Below the pieces are notes generated by a model. It made no database searches and was not told the origin of the DNA. It was given only the letters and a program-made list of their open reading frames with translations. From assembly GCF_000758325.1 (NCBI RefSeq), contig NZ_CP009459.1, positions 3,720,001 through 3,784,000 of the forward strand: a DNA stretch of 64,000 nt, written 5' to 3'. Each line of letters opens with the position of its first letter. Positions within the stretch are counted from its first letter, which is position 1. Made by a program: the position numbers and the translations under genes. The DNA is from Cedecea neteri. Its GTDB lineage: Bacteria > Pseudomonadota > Gammaproteobacteria > Enterobacterales > Enterobacteriaceae. Below, piece by piece: positions 17,936 through 28,322 of this stretch.

Positions 17936-19000
17936 TTATCGGGCAATGGCATCCGCCATTTTGCCGATACTAATGGCAAAGTAGTAAGAACGGTTCCAGT
18001 GCATCAGGGTGCGGAAATTGTTATAGACCAGGAACGAGCGTGCCAGGCCATCGTCTGGCTTCACCAGCCAGGCTTTTTGTGACGACACCGGGAGATGTGT
18101 TCCTTTAGGCAGCGTTACCCCTAGTTTTTTCCACTGGGCCACGGACTTGCCCTGCCCCGGACGTGTTCCAGGCAGTGAACTATTAAAGCCAGCGGGCAAC
18201 TTCACCTCATAGCCCCACGCTCCGCCACGCTGCCAGCCTTCTACCGCCAGGTAGTTTGCCGTGGAAGCGAAAACGTCGCGGGTATTATTCCAGATATCAA
18301 TTTTGCCGTCGCCATCGCCGTCTTTGCCGTAGCGCAGCAGCGAACTCGGCATAAACTGGTTCTGCCCCATCGCCCCGGCCCATGAACCTTTCATCTGCGC
18401 CGCGCTGACATCGCCCCGCTGAATGATTTTCAGCGCCGCCATCAGCTCATGGGTAAAAAATGCTTCCCGGCGCCCCTCAAAAGCTAGCGTCGCCAGGGCA
18501 GAAATGACATCTTCTTTGCCCTGCAGCTTGCCGAAGTGACTTTCCATTGCCCACAGGGCGACGATGTAGCGACTTTGAACGCCACTTTTCGCACTAACCT
18601 TTTCCAGCTCTGCCCGATGCTGGCGGGCCAGGCTACGCGCCTGTTTGATTTTGGCGGGGGTGATAACGCGGTTTAAATAGTCATCGAGCGTTATTTTCTT
18701 TTCCAGCTGATTGCGATCGGATTGAATGACCCGATCAACAAAATGAATATTGGCAAAGGCTTTTGCCAGTGTCGCATTGCTGATGCCCTCAGCTCTGGCT
18801 TGTTGCTTTAACTTTTCGACGTAAACCGGGAATTCAGCGGGGTTGCGCCCTTGTTCAGCCAGCGTGGTGGTTTCAGGTGTGCGGCTTTGTGGAACTGAGG
18901 CGGCTGCGGGAGCCGCCTCGACATGGGGGAGATAACCTGCCCCACTGGCAAGTATTAAGACGCTGAAGGTATAACGCAAAGCTGCATTTTTCATCATCAT
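17936..19000 (-). CDS. lytic murein transglycosylase, MltB (SLT2) family
   Basis: This is a predicted periplasmic transglycosylase of about 354 residues. The signal sequence (KNAALRYTFSVLILASGAG) lacks a lipobox Cys, so it is probably soluble. The SLT2 domain shows VALWAMESHFGKLQG with the catalytic Glu, ALATLAFEGRREAFF, and GSWAGAMGQNQFMPSSLL, where the AMGxxQFMPSS block is diagnostic. An EF-hand-like Ca2+ segment, DGDGDGKIDIW, follows as in MltB. Start codons are ambiguous: a GTG at 19021 or a run of ATGs at 19000, 18997 and 18994; I took 19000. It sits between ycgM and ycgL, where E. coli K-12 has no such gene. Confidence 0.85.
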   Translation of the reverse strand: MMMKNAALRYTFSVLILASGAGYLPHVEAAPAAASVPQSRTPETTTLAEQGRNPAEFPVYVEKLKQQARAEGISNATLAKAFANIHFVDRVIQSDRNQLEKKITLDDYLNRVITPAKIKQARSLARQHRAELEKVSAKSGVQSRYIVALWAMESHFGKLQGKEDVISALATLAFEGRREAFFTHELMAALKIIQRGDVSAAQMKGSWAGAMGQNQFMPSSLLRYGKDGDGDGKIDIWNNTRDVFASTANYLAVEGWQRGGAWGYEVKLPAGFNSSLPGTRPGQGKSVAQWKKLGVTLPKGTHLPVSSQKAWLVKPDDGLARSFLVYNNFRTLMHWNRSYYFAISIGKMADAIAR

Positions 19001-19069
19001 TTCTTCAATAATGTGTTTCACACATTTTCCGTGTGAATACAGAGAAAAGATTTACCTTCAGTCTGAAAG

Positions 19070-19345
19070 TTATTTTTTAGGACTCTTTTCCAGGTGCATT
19101 GTCAGCAAGCTTTCTACCGGAGGCGGAATCTGTAAATAATAGCCCTCAGTTTCCAGCGCCTGTTTCACTTTATCCAAATCGGCATTGGCTAGTTTTTTGC
19201 TGCCGTCCAGCGGCAACAGCATCGACAGTACCGGTTTGCCAAAGCCTTTCATCAGCTCTTCCGGCACTCGGGAAAAATCGTCTTTTTTTTCGACATAAAG
19301 ATATGTCTGGTCACGCTTAGTACTTCGGTAGATCACACAAAACAT
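19070..19345 (-). CDS. ycgL: YcgL family protein
   Basis: This is a small conserved protein of 91 residues with a YcgL domain ([28 protein letters not shown] region). E. coli YcgL is slightly longer at both ends in its annotated form. Function is unproven; a structure is known for the family but no activity is established. It is divergent from minC with about 125 bases between them. Confidence 0.92.
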   Translation of the reverse strand: MFCVIYRSTKRDQTYLYVEKKDDFSRVPEELMKGFGKPVLSMLLPLDGSKKLANADLDKVKQALETEGYYLQIPPPVESLLTMHLEKSPKK

Positions 19346-19471
19346 TTTTTTTACTCTATTTTCGCCAGCGAGTGGCTTGCCTGAATATAAGCTGGACTAT
19401 AACATGCCTGGTGTACTTCGGAATATCGTCCCACAATAGTGGGGATTGAAACTGAATTGAGTAAGGCCAGG

Positions 19472-20182
19472 ATGTCAAACACGCCAATCGAGTTAAAGGG
19501 CAGCAGTTTTACCTTATCTGTGGTTCATTTGCATGATGCACAACCTGAGGTTATTCGCCAGGCTCTGGAAGATAAAATCGCCCAGGCTCCCGCATTCTTA
19601 AAGAATGCCCCGGTGGTCGTTAACGTCGCCAGTCTCGATGGTTCCGTCAACTGGAAGAAAGTACAACAGGCCGTCACCGCAACCGGCCTGCGCGTGGTGG
19701 GTATCAGCGGCTGTAAAGATGAGGCCTTAAAGGCTGAAATTGAACGCGCTGGCCTGCCCTTGCTGACTGAAGGGAAAGAAAAGGTCGCAAGAACGCCAAA
19801 AGCCGCGCCTGCTGAGCCCGTGGTGGTCACCGCGCCAGATGTTACACCGATCACAAAAACGCGTTTAATTGATGCTCCGGTCCGTTCCGGGCAGCGCATT
19901 TATGCGCCAAACTGTGACTTGATTGTGACCAATCACGTCAGCGCCGGTGCAGAACTGATAGCAGATGGTAATATTCATATTTACGGCATGATGCGTGGCC
20001 GTGCGCTGGCTGGTGCAAGCGGCGATCGTGATGCACAAATATTTTGTACTAACCTGGTAGCAGAGCTTGTCTCTATTGCGGGCGAGTACTGGCTGAGCGA
20101 GCAGATCCCAGCCGATTATTATGGAAAAGCGGCTCGCCTGAATCTGGCGAGTGGTGCGCTCTCCGTTCAATCTTTGAATTAA
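19472..20182 (+). CDS. minC: septum site-determining protein MinC
   Basis: MinC inhibits FtsZ polymerisation away from mid-cell; MinD carries it to the membrane. The start at 19472 behind AAGGCCAGG gives the E. coli-like [15 protein letters not shown] and 236 residues (E. coli 231). The N-terminal domain (1-105) is the FtsZ inhibitor. A linker rich in Ala and Pro (115-135) follows, and then the beta-helical C-terminal domain with [20 protein letters not shown] and [14 protein letters not shown], which dimerises and binds MinD. It is the first gene of minCDE. Confidence 0.95.
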   Translation: MSNTPIELKGSSFTLSVVHLHDAQPEVIRQALEDKIAQAPAFLKNAPVVVNVASLDGSVNWKKVQQAVTATGLRVVGISGCKDEALKAEIERAGLPLLTEGKEKVARTPKAAPAEPVVVTAPDVTPITKTRLIDAPVRSGQRIYAPNCDLIVTNHVSAGAELIADGNIHIYGMMRGRALAGASGDRDAQIFCTNLVAELVSIAGEYWLSEQIPADYYGKAARLNLASGALSVQSLN

Positions 20183-20206
20183 GCCCTTTTAACAAGGAAA
20201 TCCTTT

Positions 20207-21019
20207 ATGGCACGCATTATTGTTGTTACATCGGGTAAAGGGGGCGTCGGTAAGACCACGTCCAGCGCGGCCATCGCTACGGGGCTGGCCCAAAAGGGAA
20301 GAAAAACCGTCGTTATTGATTTCGACATTGGCCTGCGTAACCTTGACCTGATCATGGGCTGCGAACGCCGCGTTGTGTACGATTTCGTTAACGTTATTCA
20401 GGGCGATGCCACGCTGAATCAGGCGCTTATCCGCGATAAACGCACTGAACAGCTCTATATCCTGCCTGCTTCACAAACCCGCGATAAAGACGCACTGACC
20501 CGCGAAGGCGTGGCCAAAGTGTTGGAAGACCTGAAAAACATGGACTTCGAGTTTATCGTGTGTGATTCCCCGGCAGGTATCGAAACCGGCGCGCTGATGG
20601 CGCTGTACTTTGCGGATGAAGCAGTGATCACCACCAACCCGGAAGTTTCCTCGGTGCGTGACTCAGACCGAATTCTCGGCATTCTGTCGTCCAAATCCCG
20701 CCGCGCTGAAAACGGTGAAGAGCCGATTAAAGAGCATTTATTGCTGACCCGCTACAACCCAGGTCGCGTCAATAAAGGCGATATGCTGAGCATGGAAGAT
20801 GTGCTCGAAATTCTGCGCATTCCGCTGGTTGGCGTTATCCCGGAAGACCAGTCAGTGCTGCGTGCGTCCAACCAGGGCGAGCCGGTGATTCTTGACGGTG
20901 AATCGGATGCAGGCAAAGCCTACGCCGATACCGTGGAACGCCTGCTCGGCGAAGAACGCCCTTTCCGCTTCATTGAAGAAGAGAAGAAGGGTTTCCTGAA
21001 ACGCCTGTTCGGAGGATAA
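20207..21019 (+). CDS. minD: septum site-determining ATPase MinD
   Basis: MinD is a ParA/MinD-type ATPase that binds the membrane in its ATP form, recruits MinC and oscillates under MinE control. It has 270 residues. The deviant Walker A is GKGGVGKT (10-17, with signature Lys11), Walker B-like DFDIGLRNLDLIMG follows, and CDSPAGIETGA is also present. The C-terminus KKGFLKRLFGG is the amphipathic membrane-targeting helix. It lies 24 bases after minC, with AAGGAAAT before the ATG. Confidence 0.98.
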   Translation: MARIIVVTSGKGGVGKTTSSAAIATGLAQKGRKTVVIDFDIGLRNLDLIMGCERRVVYDFVNVIQGDATLNQALIRDKRTEQLYILPASQTRDKDALTREGVAKVLEDLKNMDFEFIVCDSPAGIETGALMALYFADEAVITTNPEVSSVRDSDRILGILSSKSRRAENGEEPIKEHLLLTRYNPGRVNKGDMLSMEDVLEILRIPLVGVIPEDQSVLRASNQGEPVILDGESDAGKAYADTVERLLGEERPFRFIEEEKKGFLKRLFGG

Positions 21020-21022
21020 GTT

Positions 21023-21298
21023 ATGGCATTACTCGACTTTTTTCTGTCACGAAAAAAGAACACCGCCAACATCGCGAAAGAGCGTTTACAGATCATCGTA
21101 GCTGAGCGTCGCCGTAGCGATGCGGAACCGCATTACCTGCCGCAGCTGCGCAAGGACATTCTCGACGTGATTTGCAAGTACGTGCAAATCGACCCGGAAA
21201 TGGTCAGCGTCCAGCTTGAGCAGCGGGATGGGGATATTTCGATTCTGGAGCTGAACGTGACGCTCCCGGAAGCGGAAGAAGCCAGTAAGTCGGCATGA
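21023..21298 (+). CDS. minE: cell division topological specificity factor MinE
   Basis: MinE stimulates the MinD ATPase and confines MinCD to the poles. It has 91 residues (E. coli 88). The N-terminal membrane-sensing and anti-MinCD segment ([20 protein letters not shown]) is followed by the dimeric topological domain ([20 protein letters not shown]). It starts four bases after the minD stop and ends the operon at a strong terminator. Confidence 0.97.
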   Translation: MALLDFFLSRKKNTANIAKERLQIIVAERRRSDAEPHYLPQLRKDILDVICKYVQIDPEMVSVQLEQRDGDISILELNVTLPEAEEASKSA

Positions 21299-21300
21299 AT

Positions 21301-21337
21301 AAAAAACCCCCTGCATTTGTCAGGGGGTTTTATTTTT
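21301..21337. terminator. terminator after minE
   Basis: AAAACCCCCTG and CAGGGGGTTTT flank a short loop, with T residues following, between convergent minE and rnd. Confidence 0.85.
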
Positions 21338-21438
21338 CTGCGGCCACTTAACGTGTATTAAGACCCTTCTCGTTGCAGCCCGCAAATATAATTCAGCCTG
21401 AGAACAATACTGTAATTATTCCCAGATCATATCAACAA

Positions 21439-22560
21439 TCAGTATTCCGCCAGCAATTTCGTTAACGCTTCTGCCATTAATTCTGCCCGCCAGCCGCTAA
21501 TTAATTCCGGCATGACGTTTTGCGGCTTCAATTTCCAGTGCCAGTTTAACAGCTGATTGATTTGGCGCCGGGAGGCCAGTAATTCGGCGCTCAGCCCTTT
21601 TGCCTCGCTCACTTCCTGCACCAGGGCTTTAATGGCCTTAAACACTTTGCGGTAGCCCGGCATATCCACCAGGTTTTGCAGCGGCTGCGGCAGCTCGCTC
21701 TCCGGCAGCGCCTGCGCCTCGGCCACCAGGGCGATAAGCGTCTTACCGTGGAAGCGAATTTCACTGCCGCTCAGGCCAAGCGAGTCCAGTTCGCCCAGCG
21801 AGCCGGGCATGTATCTCGCTACCTGCCACAGGTTTTCTTCGCGAACGACAAAGTTCACCGCCATGTCGCGCTCGCGGGCTTTACGCAAGCGCCAGGCCGC
21901 CAGCTTCTTGAGGCAGGCCAACTGTCGGGTACGCAGCTGCCAGGCGTTGCCTATTTCGCGCCAGGCCTCTTCCGGATCAAGCTGATCGCGGCGGCGGGAG
22001 CACATCAGATGGCACTCATCGAGAGCCGCGTTGATCCAGCCTGCCGCTTCCGTTTCGGCCATCAGTTTCTCAGCGATAGGCAGCAAATAAAGTACGTCAG
22101 CCGCAGCATATTCACACTGCCGCTCGGTGAGCGGACGCGCCAGCCAGTCGGTACGGGATTCGCTTTTATCCAGCGCAATGCCGGTGTAGGACTCAACAAT
22201 GGTGGCAAAGCCGCAAGACAGCGGGCGGCCAGTGAAGGACGCCAGAATCTGCGTATCAATAAACGGATCTGGCAGCATGCCAAAGGCATTCAGGAAGACT
22301 TCGAGATCTTCACTGCCCGCGTGCAGATATTTGCTTGTATCCGGATCCTGCAGCAAGGCTTTGAAAGGCGACCAGTCGCTGATGGTTAAAGGATCGATCA
22401 ACGAAACCTGCTGACCGTCATAAAGCTGGATAAGTCCCAGTTGAGGGTAGTAGGTACGGGTACGAACAAACTCGGTGTCCAGCGCCAGCGCGGGGAATTG
22501 ACGGGCGGCCTGGCAAACGGCGGCCAGCCCTTCATCGGTAGTGATCATCTGGTAAGTCAA
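21439..22560 (-). CDS. rnd: ribonuclease D
   Basis: RNase D is a 3'-5' exoribonuclease of the DEDD family acting in tRNA 3' maturation. It has 373 residues. Exonuclease motifs are LALDTEFVRT (D28, E30), HAGSEDLEVF and CEYAAADVLYL; two HRDC domains follow, with YMPGSLGELDSLGL and DMPGYRKVFKAI. The start is a TTG at 22560, as in E. coli, where rnd also uses UUG. The leader contains a hairpin followed by six U residues (22584-22613). In E. coli a comparable U run after a hairpin enhances rnd translation. Confidence 0.95.
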   Translation of the reverse strand: MTYQMITTDEGLAAVCQAARQFPALALDTEFVRTRTYYPQLGLIQLYDGQQVSLIDPLTISDWSPFKALLQDPDTSKYLHAGSEDLEVFLNAFGMLPDPFIDTQILASFTGRPLSCGFATIVESYTGIALDKSESRTDWLARPLTERQCEYAAADVLYLLPIAEKLMAETEAAGWINAALDECHLMCSRRRDQLDPEEAWREIGNAWQLRTRQLACLKKLAAWRLRKARERDMAVNFVVREENLWQVARYMPGSLGELDSLGLSGSEIRFHGKTLIALVAEAQALPESELPQPLQNLVDMPGYRKVFKAIKALVQEVSEAKGLSAELLASRRQINQLLNWHWKLKPQNVMPELISGWRAELMAEALTKLLAEY

Positions 22561-22583
22561 ATTCAGTTCTCTTAGGTTGCGCC

Positions 22584-22613
22584 CATAAAAAATGCCGGCG
22601 AACCGGCATCAGG
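22584..22613 (-). terminator. hairpin plus U tract between fadD and rnd
   Basis: On the minus strand, GATGCCGG, loop TTCG, CCGGCAT is followed by TTTTTT. It can terminate fadD transcripts. Its position before the TTG start of rnd also matches the hairpin-U-run translational enhancer described for E. coli rnd. Confidence 0.8.
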
Positions 22614-22629
22614 ACGAGTGACTTGGAGC

Positions 22630-24315
22630 TCAGGCGTTATTGTTGCCTGTCTTGCCCGCTTCGTCACGCAGTTCTCGTCGTAAAATTTTCCCGACGTTCG
22701 ATTTTGGCAGTTCCGTGCGGAATTCAATCAGTTTCGGCACTTTGTAGCCAGTTAACTGACGACGGCAGAAGGCGATAAGCGCCTCTTCCGTTAGCGCGGG
22801 ATCTTTTTTCACCACAAAGATTTTCACCTGCTCACCGGTCACCCCGGCAGGAACCCCCACCGCAGCGACTTCAAGCACGCCTTCGTTCTGCATCACCACG
22901 TCTTCAATTTCGTTCGGATAAACGTTGAAGCCGGAAACGAGGATCATGTCTTTTTTGCGGTCAACGATGTTCATGAAGCCTTCTTCGTTCATCACCGCAA
23001 TGTCCCCGGTGCGCAGCCAGCCGTCTTTAAGGATTTCATCCGTTTCTTTCGGACGCTGCCAGTAGCCCAGCATCACCTGCGGGCCTTTCACGCACAGCTC
23101 GCCGGGCTCACCAGGTGGCACCTCATTACCCTGATCGTCTATCAGCTTCACATCGGTGGACGGCACCGGCAGGCCAATAGAGCCACTGTGGTAATCCATA
23201 TCATGCGGGTTAGCGCTGACCAGCGGCGCGCATTCCGTCAGGCCGTAACCTTCGAGCAGGAAGCGGCCCGTGAGTTTTTCCCAGCGTTCTGCAACCGCGT
23301 GCTGAACGGGCATACCGCCGCCCGCAGAGAGGTGAAGGCTCGAGAAATCAAGCTGCTGGAACTCTTTGTTATTGAGTAACGCGTTAAACAACGTATTCAC
23401 AGCAGTCATGGCGGTGAAAGGATATTTTGCCAGCTCTTTTACCAGCCCCGGAATGTCGCGTGGGTTAGTGATCAGCAGGTTCTGGCCTCCCATGTCGATA
23501 AACAGCAGGCAGTTAATGGTCAGAGCAAAAATGTGGTACAGCGGCAGCGGCGTCACCACCAGCTCTTTACCTTCATGCAGCAGCGGGCTGTACGCCGCCC
23601 TGACCTGTTCGAGGTTGGCCAGCATATTACGGTGCGTCAGCATAGCCCCTTTGGCTACCCCGGTGGTGCCGCCGGTGTACTGCAGGAAGGCTAAATCACC
23701 GTTGATAATTTCAGGTTTGATGTACTGCATACGGTAACCGCTTTGCAGCGCCCGACGGAAAGAGATGGCGTGCGGCAGATGGTATTTCGGCACCAGGCGC
23801 TTGATGTACTTCACCACGAAGTTAACCAGAGTCCCCTTCGGGCCGGAGATCTGATCCCCCAGGCGAGTCAGGATGACGTGTTTCACCTGGGTTTTCTCGA
23901 CCACTTTCTCCAGCGTGTGGGCAAAGTTTGACACAATCACAATCGCGCTGGCCCCGCTGTCGTTCAACTGGTGCTCCAGCTCGCGCGGGGTATAAAGCGG
24001 GTTAACGTTAACCACCACCATACCGGCGCGCAGAATGCCGAACAGCGCGACAGGATACTGCAGCAGGTTTGGCATCATCAGCGCCACGCGGTCGCCTTTT
24101 TTCAGGCCCAGCCCCTGCTGAAGGTACGCGGCAAATGCCCGGCTGCGCTCTTCCAGTTTGCGGAAGGTCATCACCTCCCCCATGTTGATAAAAGCGGGTT
24201 TGTCAGCGTAGCGAGTGACAGCCTGCTCAAACATATCAACCAGGGATTGATAGCGGTCGGGATTTATTTCAGCCGCAACGTCGGCCGGGTAGCGGTTAAG
24301 CCAAACCTTATTCAA
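22630..24315 (-). CDS. fadD: long-chain fatty acid-CoA ligase
   Basis: FadD activates imported long-chain fatty acids to acyl-CoA at the inner membrane, using ATP through an acyl-adenylate. I chose the TTG at 24315: it follows AGAGGTGGATCC at ideal spacing and gives 561 residues, the E. coli length; E. coli fadD also starts with TTG. The longer frame adds 12 residues lacking support. Signatures are [16 protein letters not shown] (P-loop-like ATP/AMP motif), [14 protein letters not shown], and the FACS region with [16 protein letters not shown] and [18 protein letters not shown] FadR operator lies upstream. Confidence 0.96.
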   Translation of the reverse strand: MNKVWLNRYPADVAAEINPDRYQSLVDMFEQAVTRYADKPAFINMGEVMTFRKLEERSRAFAAYLQQGLGLKKGDRVALMMPNLLQYPVALFGILRAGMVVVNVNPLYTPRELEHQLNDSGASAIVIVSNFAHTLEKVVEKTQVKHVILTRLGDQISGPKGTLVNFVVKYIKRLVPKYHLPHAISFRRALQSGYRMQYIKPEIINGDLAFLQYTGGTTGVAKGAMLTHRNMLANLEQVRAAYSPLLHEGKELVVTPLPLYHIFALTINCLLFIDMGGQNLLITNPRDIPGLVKELAKYPFTAMTAVNTLFNALLNNKEFQQLDFSSLHLSAGGGMPVQHAVAERWEKLTGRFLLEGYGLTECAPLVSANPHDMDYHSGSIGLPVPSTDVKLIDDQGNEVPPGEPGELCVKGPQVMLGYWQRPKETDEILKDGWLRTGDIAVMNEEGFMNIVDRKKDMILVSGFNVYPNEIEDVVMQNEGVLEVAAVGVPAGVTGEQVKIFVVKKDPALTEEALIAFCRRQLTGYKVPKLIEFRTELPKSNVGKILRRELRDEAGKTGNNNA

Positions 24316-24385
24316 GGATCCACCTCTGAAATTATTATTTGTCGTCATCACAACCCCAGGGAATACATTTTGTTAACATAATATT

Positions 24386-24402
24386 AACTCAGCGTACCAG
24401 TT
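24386..24402 (-). promoter_or_regulatory. FadR operator of fadD
   Basis: On the minus strand the site reads AACTGGTACGCTGAGTT, which fits the FadR pattern AnCTGGTnnGACnTnTT except in the centre. It lies about 70-85 bases upstream of fadD, consistent with repression when acyl-CoA is scarce. FadR itself is encoded in this window. Confidence 0.65.
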
Positions 24403-24466
24403 TATTAATTAGCCTGATTAAAGGTTGCGAAGCACATCACTAAATTTTTTCATCCGTCCTGGATAA

Positions 24467-24498
24467 AAACAAACAGCGGCCAGGCCGCTGTTTGAAAA
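24467..24498 (-). terminator. terminator after the Slp-family lipoprotein gene
   Basis: Minus-strand CAAACAGCGGCC, then GGCCGCTGTTTG, is followed by TTTTT. It directly follows the stop of the gene at 24517. Confidence 0.8.
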
Positions 24499-24516
24499 CA
24501 TTTTAAAAACAACAGA

Positions 24517-25098
24517 TTATTCGGTTACAACGGTTTGCACCTGTGCAGGTCCCGGATTGTACCAGCCGCCGCCCCACATATCGTAATGGTGGCGATACGG
24601 GTAAGGCCCGCCCCAGAACCACGGGTCAATCGGCTGTGGCGGCATGACGACCTGCTGGACGACGTTCCAGCGCTTGTAGCCCGTCGCCTGCATAGTCATG
24701 AATTTATAGGGCGTCTGGCCAATCTTACCTTCTGCCGTGCCGGTAATTGGCCCGACGACGGTCACCAACTGATTGCGGAAATCGACCGGATCAAGGAAGC
24801 CATTCACGTCGGCATAAATGCGCCCTTGCGAAGGCTCATTCAATGCCGGACGGGCACCTTCATCGAGGCTGACGGTGGCAATCTCCAGGCGAGTTTTGCC
24901 CTTCAGGTTGTCCACGTTCACCACTCGCCCGCCAAAGCGCGCTTCCTGCCCGACATAAAGCTGGGGCGCACTCATCACCGCAGTCAGATCCTGCTGCGGG
25001 GTCGCGGAAGTCCCTTTGATAGCATCGGGCACGCTCACGCAGCCGCTCAGGACCAGCGCCGCAGCGGCGGCCAGCAGCCAGCTGCATTTTTTTGACAT
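24517..25098 (-). CDS. yeaY: Slp family outer-membrane lipoprotein YeaY
   Basis: This is a predicted outer-membrane lipoprotein of 193 residues, the E. coli YeaY length. The signal is [15 protein letters not shown] with lipobox LSGC at Cys20. The mature part matches the Slp (starvation lipoprotein) family, with [16 protein letters not shown] and [17 protein letters not shown], and ends in a segment rich in Pro, Tyr and Trp. The exact role is unknown; in E. coli yeaY belongs to stress regulons. It precedes fadD on the same strand but ends in its own terminator. Confidence 0.9.
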   Translation of the reverse strand: MSKKCSWLLAAAAALVLSGCVSVPDAIKGTSATPQQDLTAVMSAPQLYVGQEARFGGRVVNVDNLKGKTRLEIATVSLDEGARPALNEPSQGRIYADVNGFLDPVDFRNQLVTVVGPITGTAEGKIGQTPYKFMTMQATGYKRWNVVQQVVMPPQPIDPWFWGGPYPYRHHYDMWGGGWYNPGPAQVQTVVTE

Positions 25099-25153
25099 TA
25101 CAAACAGCCATACCTCATCTCCTTAACCTTCCCGCCGTTTAGCGGGGTCGGTC

Positions 25154-25849
25154 TTACTCTCTGCCAGGTAGCTTTTTCCAGGTGACTTCGTTCCGCAGGT
25201 AGACAGGCTCCGCATGCTCGACGGCGACGGTTTTGCCGGCGCTGAACGCCTGCACCGCCAGAGGAAGCATATCTTCAGCTTCGGGCAGCGTAGTTTCACC
25301 GTCCTGCAACAAAAGTCCGCTATCCTTCGCCATATCAGGCCAGGCCTGCCAGCCTGTTCCGACTGTAGCCCAGGTGCCGCTCAGATGCTTCAACCGCCCG
25401 GCAACGTCTTCAGGCTTGAGGACGGCTTCGCTTGCTTCACCGTGCCACACGCCCTGCTCGTCACGCTCATATTCAGCCCAATAAACTTCGCCCATGCGGG
25501 CATCTATTGCGGCGAGAACGCGGGTGGCGCCCGTTCTGCGCCATGCACCCTGCGCCATCGTTGCCAGCGTTGAAACACCAATCATTGGCAGCTCAGCGCC
25601 CAGCGCCAGCCCCTGCGCAATACCAATGCCAATGCGCACGCCGGTAAAACTGCCCGGCCCACGCCCGTAGGCAAGTGCGTTCACCTCAGACAAAGTAATT
25701 CCGCCCTGGTTCAGGATCTCTTTGACCAGCGGTAAAATTCTTTGCGTGTGCTCGCGCGGGCAGAGTTCGAAATGGGCGTAGGACGCCGCGTCGTTTTGCA
25801 GGGCAACAGAACAGGCTTCTGTTGCGGTATCGATGGCTAAAATTCGCAT
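25154..25849 (-). CDS. tsaB: tRNA threonylcarbamoyladenosine biosynthesis protein TsaB
   Basis: TsaB is an inactive-type ASKHA paralogue of TsaD that forms the TsaD-TsaB-TsaE complex needed for the t6A37 tRNA modification. The start at 25849 gives 231 residues and the expected [17 protein letters not shown]; the frame extends 11 codons upstream without support. Conserved [20 protein letters not shown] and [18 protein letters not shown] are present. It is probably essential. It lies between yoaA and yeaY, as in E. coli. Confidence 0.95.
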   Translation of the reverse strand: MRILAIDTATEACSVALQNDAASYAHFELCPREHTQRILPLVKEILNQGGITLSEVNALAYGRGPGSFTGVRIGIGIAQGLALGAELPMIGVSTLATMAQGAWRRTGATRVLAAIDARMGEVYWAEYERDEQGVWHGEASEAVLKPEDVAGRLKHLSGTWATVGTGWQAWPDMAKDSGLLLQDGETTLPEAEDMLPLAVQAFSAGKTVAVEHAEPVYLRNEVTWKKLPGRE

Positions 25850-25917
25850 GGGCTTGCCAACCTCTGGCGGAGATAAGGTCAAAAAACGGCGCGCATCATA
25901 CCATAGCCTGGCACAAA

Positions 25918-27828
25918 TTACTGCGCGCCTGAGGCATTGAGGAACTCAACTGCCCGATTTATATCCCGGGTGCGCGGCGTGGGCGGCAGGCTGTTAAGGA
26001 AAACAGCGCCATACGGACGCATGACCAGGCGATTATCGCAGATAACCAGGACCCCACGATCTTCCACATCGCGGATGAGGCGACCGACACCCTGCTTAAG
26101 GGTGATCACCGCGTCTGGCAACTGGACATCGTCAAACGGATCGCCCCCGCGAAGGCGGCAATCTTCCATGCGAGCCTTGAGCAGCGGATCGTCCGGCGAG
26201 GTAAAGGGAAGTTTGTCGATGATAACCAGGGAGAGCGTGTCGCCGCGCACGTCTACGCCTTCCCAGAAGCTGCTGGTCGCCACAAGCAGGGCGTTACCGG
26301 CCTCGACAAACTGCTGCAGCAGTTGGCCTTTGCTGGTTTCCCCCTGCAGCAGCACAGGCAACGTCATGGTGGCCCGGAACTGTTCGGCGAGGTCACGCAT
26401 CATGGCGTGGGAGGTACAAAGCATAAAGCATCGCCCGTTGTTCGCTTCAATCAGCGGACGCAGCAAATTAGCCAGATGGCGGCCCGCATGGGGCTGATTG
26501 GGCGTTGGCAGCCCTCTCGGCACGCACAGCAGCGCCTGCCTGGCGTAATCAAACGGGCTTGCAAGCAGCAGCGTTTCCGCCTCGCCGATACCCAGCCGCT
26601 CGGTGAAATGGCTCATATTGTCATTCACCGCAAGCGTGGCCGAGGTAAAGACCCAGCAGCCCGCTTTTTCACGAATGACTTCCTTAAACTTGTCGGCCAC
26701 GGAAAGTGGCGTCAGAGCCAGCGTGAAGTGGCGGGCGTTGCACTCATACCAGTAGCTGTAGCCCGGCTGATTAATCTCTTTCAGCCTTTTGATCCGCCCG
26801 CGATAAATTACCGCCCGTTCAAAGGCGGCATCCAGCAGCGCCGAGCGGCCAAGAGAAAGTTTCGCCACGTCATAACACAGCTCCAGGGCATCATCGAGCA
26901 GCAGCAGTGAACGCTGAATATTGGTGTCCGCAAGCAGCTCCCGCAGGTTTCCCCGGTAACCCGGATCGCCTATTTGCAGGCGGAAATCCTGCGTGCGCTG
27001 GGCAAGGCTGTCGGCGCTTTTTTGCAACTGTTGCGCGTCACGAACTTCCGTGCGGTAGGCAATGGAAATGTCTTTGGCGAGGTCGAGCAACTGTCGGCTG
27101 GAGATAGACTGGCCAAAATACTGGCTGGCGATATCCGGGATCTGGTGGGCTTCATCGAAAATCGTCACCTGAGCCTCGGGAATAAGCTCCGCGAAGCCGC
27201 TCTCTTTCACTACCATGTCGGCCAGATACAAGTGGTGGTTCACCACCACCACGTCGGCGTCCATCGCCTTTTTACGCGCCTTGACCACAAAGCAGTCCTG
27301 ATACTGCGGGCAGTCCTGCCCCAGACAGTTGTCGTTGGTGCTGGTGACCATCGGCCAGACGGTGGAATCTTCGGCGACGGACCCACAGGTGCTGATATCG
27401 CCATCCACGGTTTCACTGGCCCAGCCGCGCAAATGCATCACGTCGCTTAACGCCTGCACGGGCAAATCACCGCCAGCCAGCGACTGCTGCTCGAGTCTTT
27501 CCAGGCAAAGGTAGTTAGAGCGCCCTTTCAGCAATGCCACACGGCCGGTAAACTTCAGCGCGCGAGAGATAGTTGGCAGATCGCGGGAAAACAGCTGATC
27601 CTGCAGCGCTTTCGAGCCGGTAGATATAATGACTTTTTTGCCAGAACGCAGCGCGGGGGCAAGATAAGCGTATGTTTTCCCTGTACCGGTGCCGGCCTCG
27701 ACCACCAGCTCACCGCCGGCTTGGATCGCCCGGGTTACGGCCTCCGCCATTTCACGCTGAGCTTCACGCGGCCTGAAACCGGGAATGACCTTAGCCAGCT
27801 GGCCGTCTGCTGCAAAATCGTCCGTCAC
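25918..27828 (-). CDS. yoaA: DinG-family ATP-dependent DNA helicase YoaA
   Basis: YoaA is a superfamily 2, XPD/DinG-like helicase with an Fe-S cluster. In E. coli it works with HolC in tolerance of replication-blocking lesions. It has 636 residues, as in E. coli. Walker A is [13 protein letters not shown] (about 41-53). Four Fe-S cysteines lie in STCGSV and [14 protein letters not shown]. The DEAH box is [10 protein letters not shown]. Motifs V/VI appear in [12 protein letters not shown] and QGVGRLIRD. It is divergent from yoaB. Confidence 0.94.
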   Translation of the reverse strand: MTDDFAADGQLAKVIPGFRPREAQREMAEAVTRAIQAGGELVVEAGTGTGKTYAYLAPALRSGKKVIISTGSKALQDQLFSRDLPTISRALKFTGRVALLKGRSNYLCLERLEQQSLAGGDLPVQALSDVMHLRGWASETVDGDISTCGSVAEDSTVWPMVTSTNDNCLGQDCPQYQDCFVVKARKKAMDADVVVVNHHLYLADMVVKESGFAELIPEAQVTIFDEAHQIPDIASQYFGQSISSRQLLDLAKDISIAYRTEVRDAQQLQKSADSLAQRTQDFRLQIGDPGYRGNLRELLADTNIQRSLLLLDDALELCYDVAKLSLGRSALLDAAFERAVIYRGRIKRLKEINQPGYSYWYECNARHFTLALTPLSVADKFKEVIREKAGCWVFTSATLAVNDNMSHFTERLGIGEAETLLLASPFDYARQALLCVPRGLPTPNQPHAGRHLANLLRPLIEANNGRCFMLCTSHAMMRDLAEQFRATMTLPVLLQGETSKGQLLQQFVEAGNALLVATSSFWEGVDVRGDTLSLVIIDKLPFTSPDDPLLKARMEDCRLRGGDPFDDVQLPDAVITLKQGVGRLIRDVEDRGVLVICDNRLVMRPYGAVFLNSLPPTPRTRDINRAVEFLNASGAQ

Positions 27829-27956
27829 GTTACCCCCTGGTTAAATTGCCAGTGATTATGTCAGCCCCGGCGAGGTTTATCCAGCCAGGCGGTGGCACCA
27901 GGCAGCGGATTGTGGCAGTCTGTGCCGCACATATCGTTTGTTGTTAAGGAGTTGCC

Positions 27957-28301
27957 ATGAGTATTGCGCGTATTAAACCTGAAGCCCGCTGGTCTGACGC
28001 GGTTATCCATAACCAGACCGTGTACTACACCGGCGTTCCGGAAAATCTGGATGCTGACGCCTACCAGCAGACGGCAAACACCCTGCAGCAAATCGACACC
28101 CTGCTGGCTGAACTCGGCAGCGACAAGACCCGCATTCTGGATGCAACGATTTTCCTGCCGGATGGTGAAGATTTTGCGGCAATGAATAAAGCGTGGGATG
28201 AGTGGGTCGTGGCGGGTAAAGCGCCGGTACGCTGCACCGTACAGGCTAAGTTGATGAACCCGCGCTACAAAGTGGAAATCAAAATCATCGCGGCGGTGTA
28301 A
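27957..28301 (+). CDS. yoaB: RidA family protein YoaB
   Basis: This is a small cytosolic protein of the Rid (YjgF/YER057c/UK114) superfamily with 114 residues. Founding members hydrolyse reactive enamines and imines arising from PLP enzymes. The active-site arginine appears in APVRCTVQAKL, and GVPENLD and the C-terminal VEIKIIAAV fit the trimer fold. Whether YoaB has deaminase activity is not certain. The ATG follows GGAGTTGCC. A PLP-independent serine deaminase (sdaA) lies 2.4 kb away, but no functional link is shown. Confidence 0.9.
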   Translation: MSIARIKPEARWSDAVIHNQTVYYTGVPENLDADAYQQTANTLQQIDTLLAELGSDKTRILDATIFLPDGEDFAAMNKAWDEWVVAGKAPVRCTVQAKLMNPRYKVEIKIIAAV

Positions 28302-28322
28302 CGCTAAGTCGCTGAGGCCCGG

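Noticed and set aside
21676-22389. Plus-strand frame of 237 codons inside rnd
   Set aside because: It is antisense to RNase D and has no recognisable domain.
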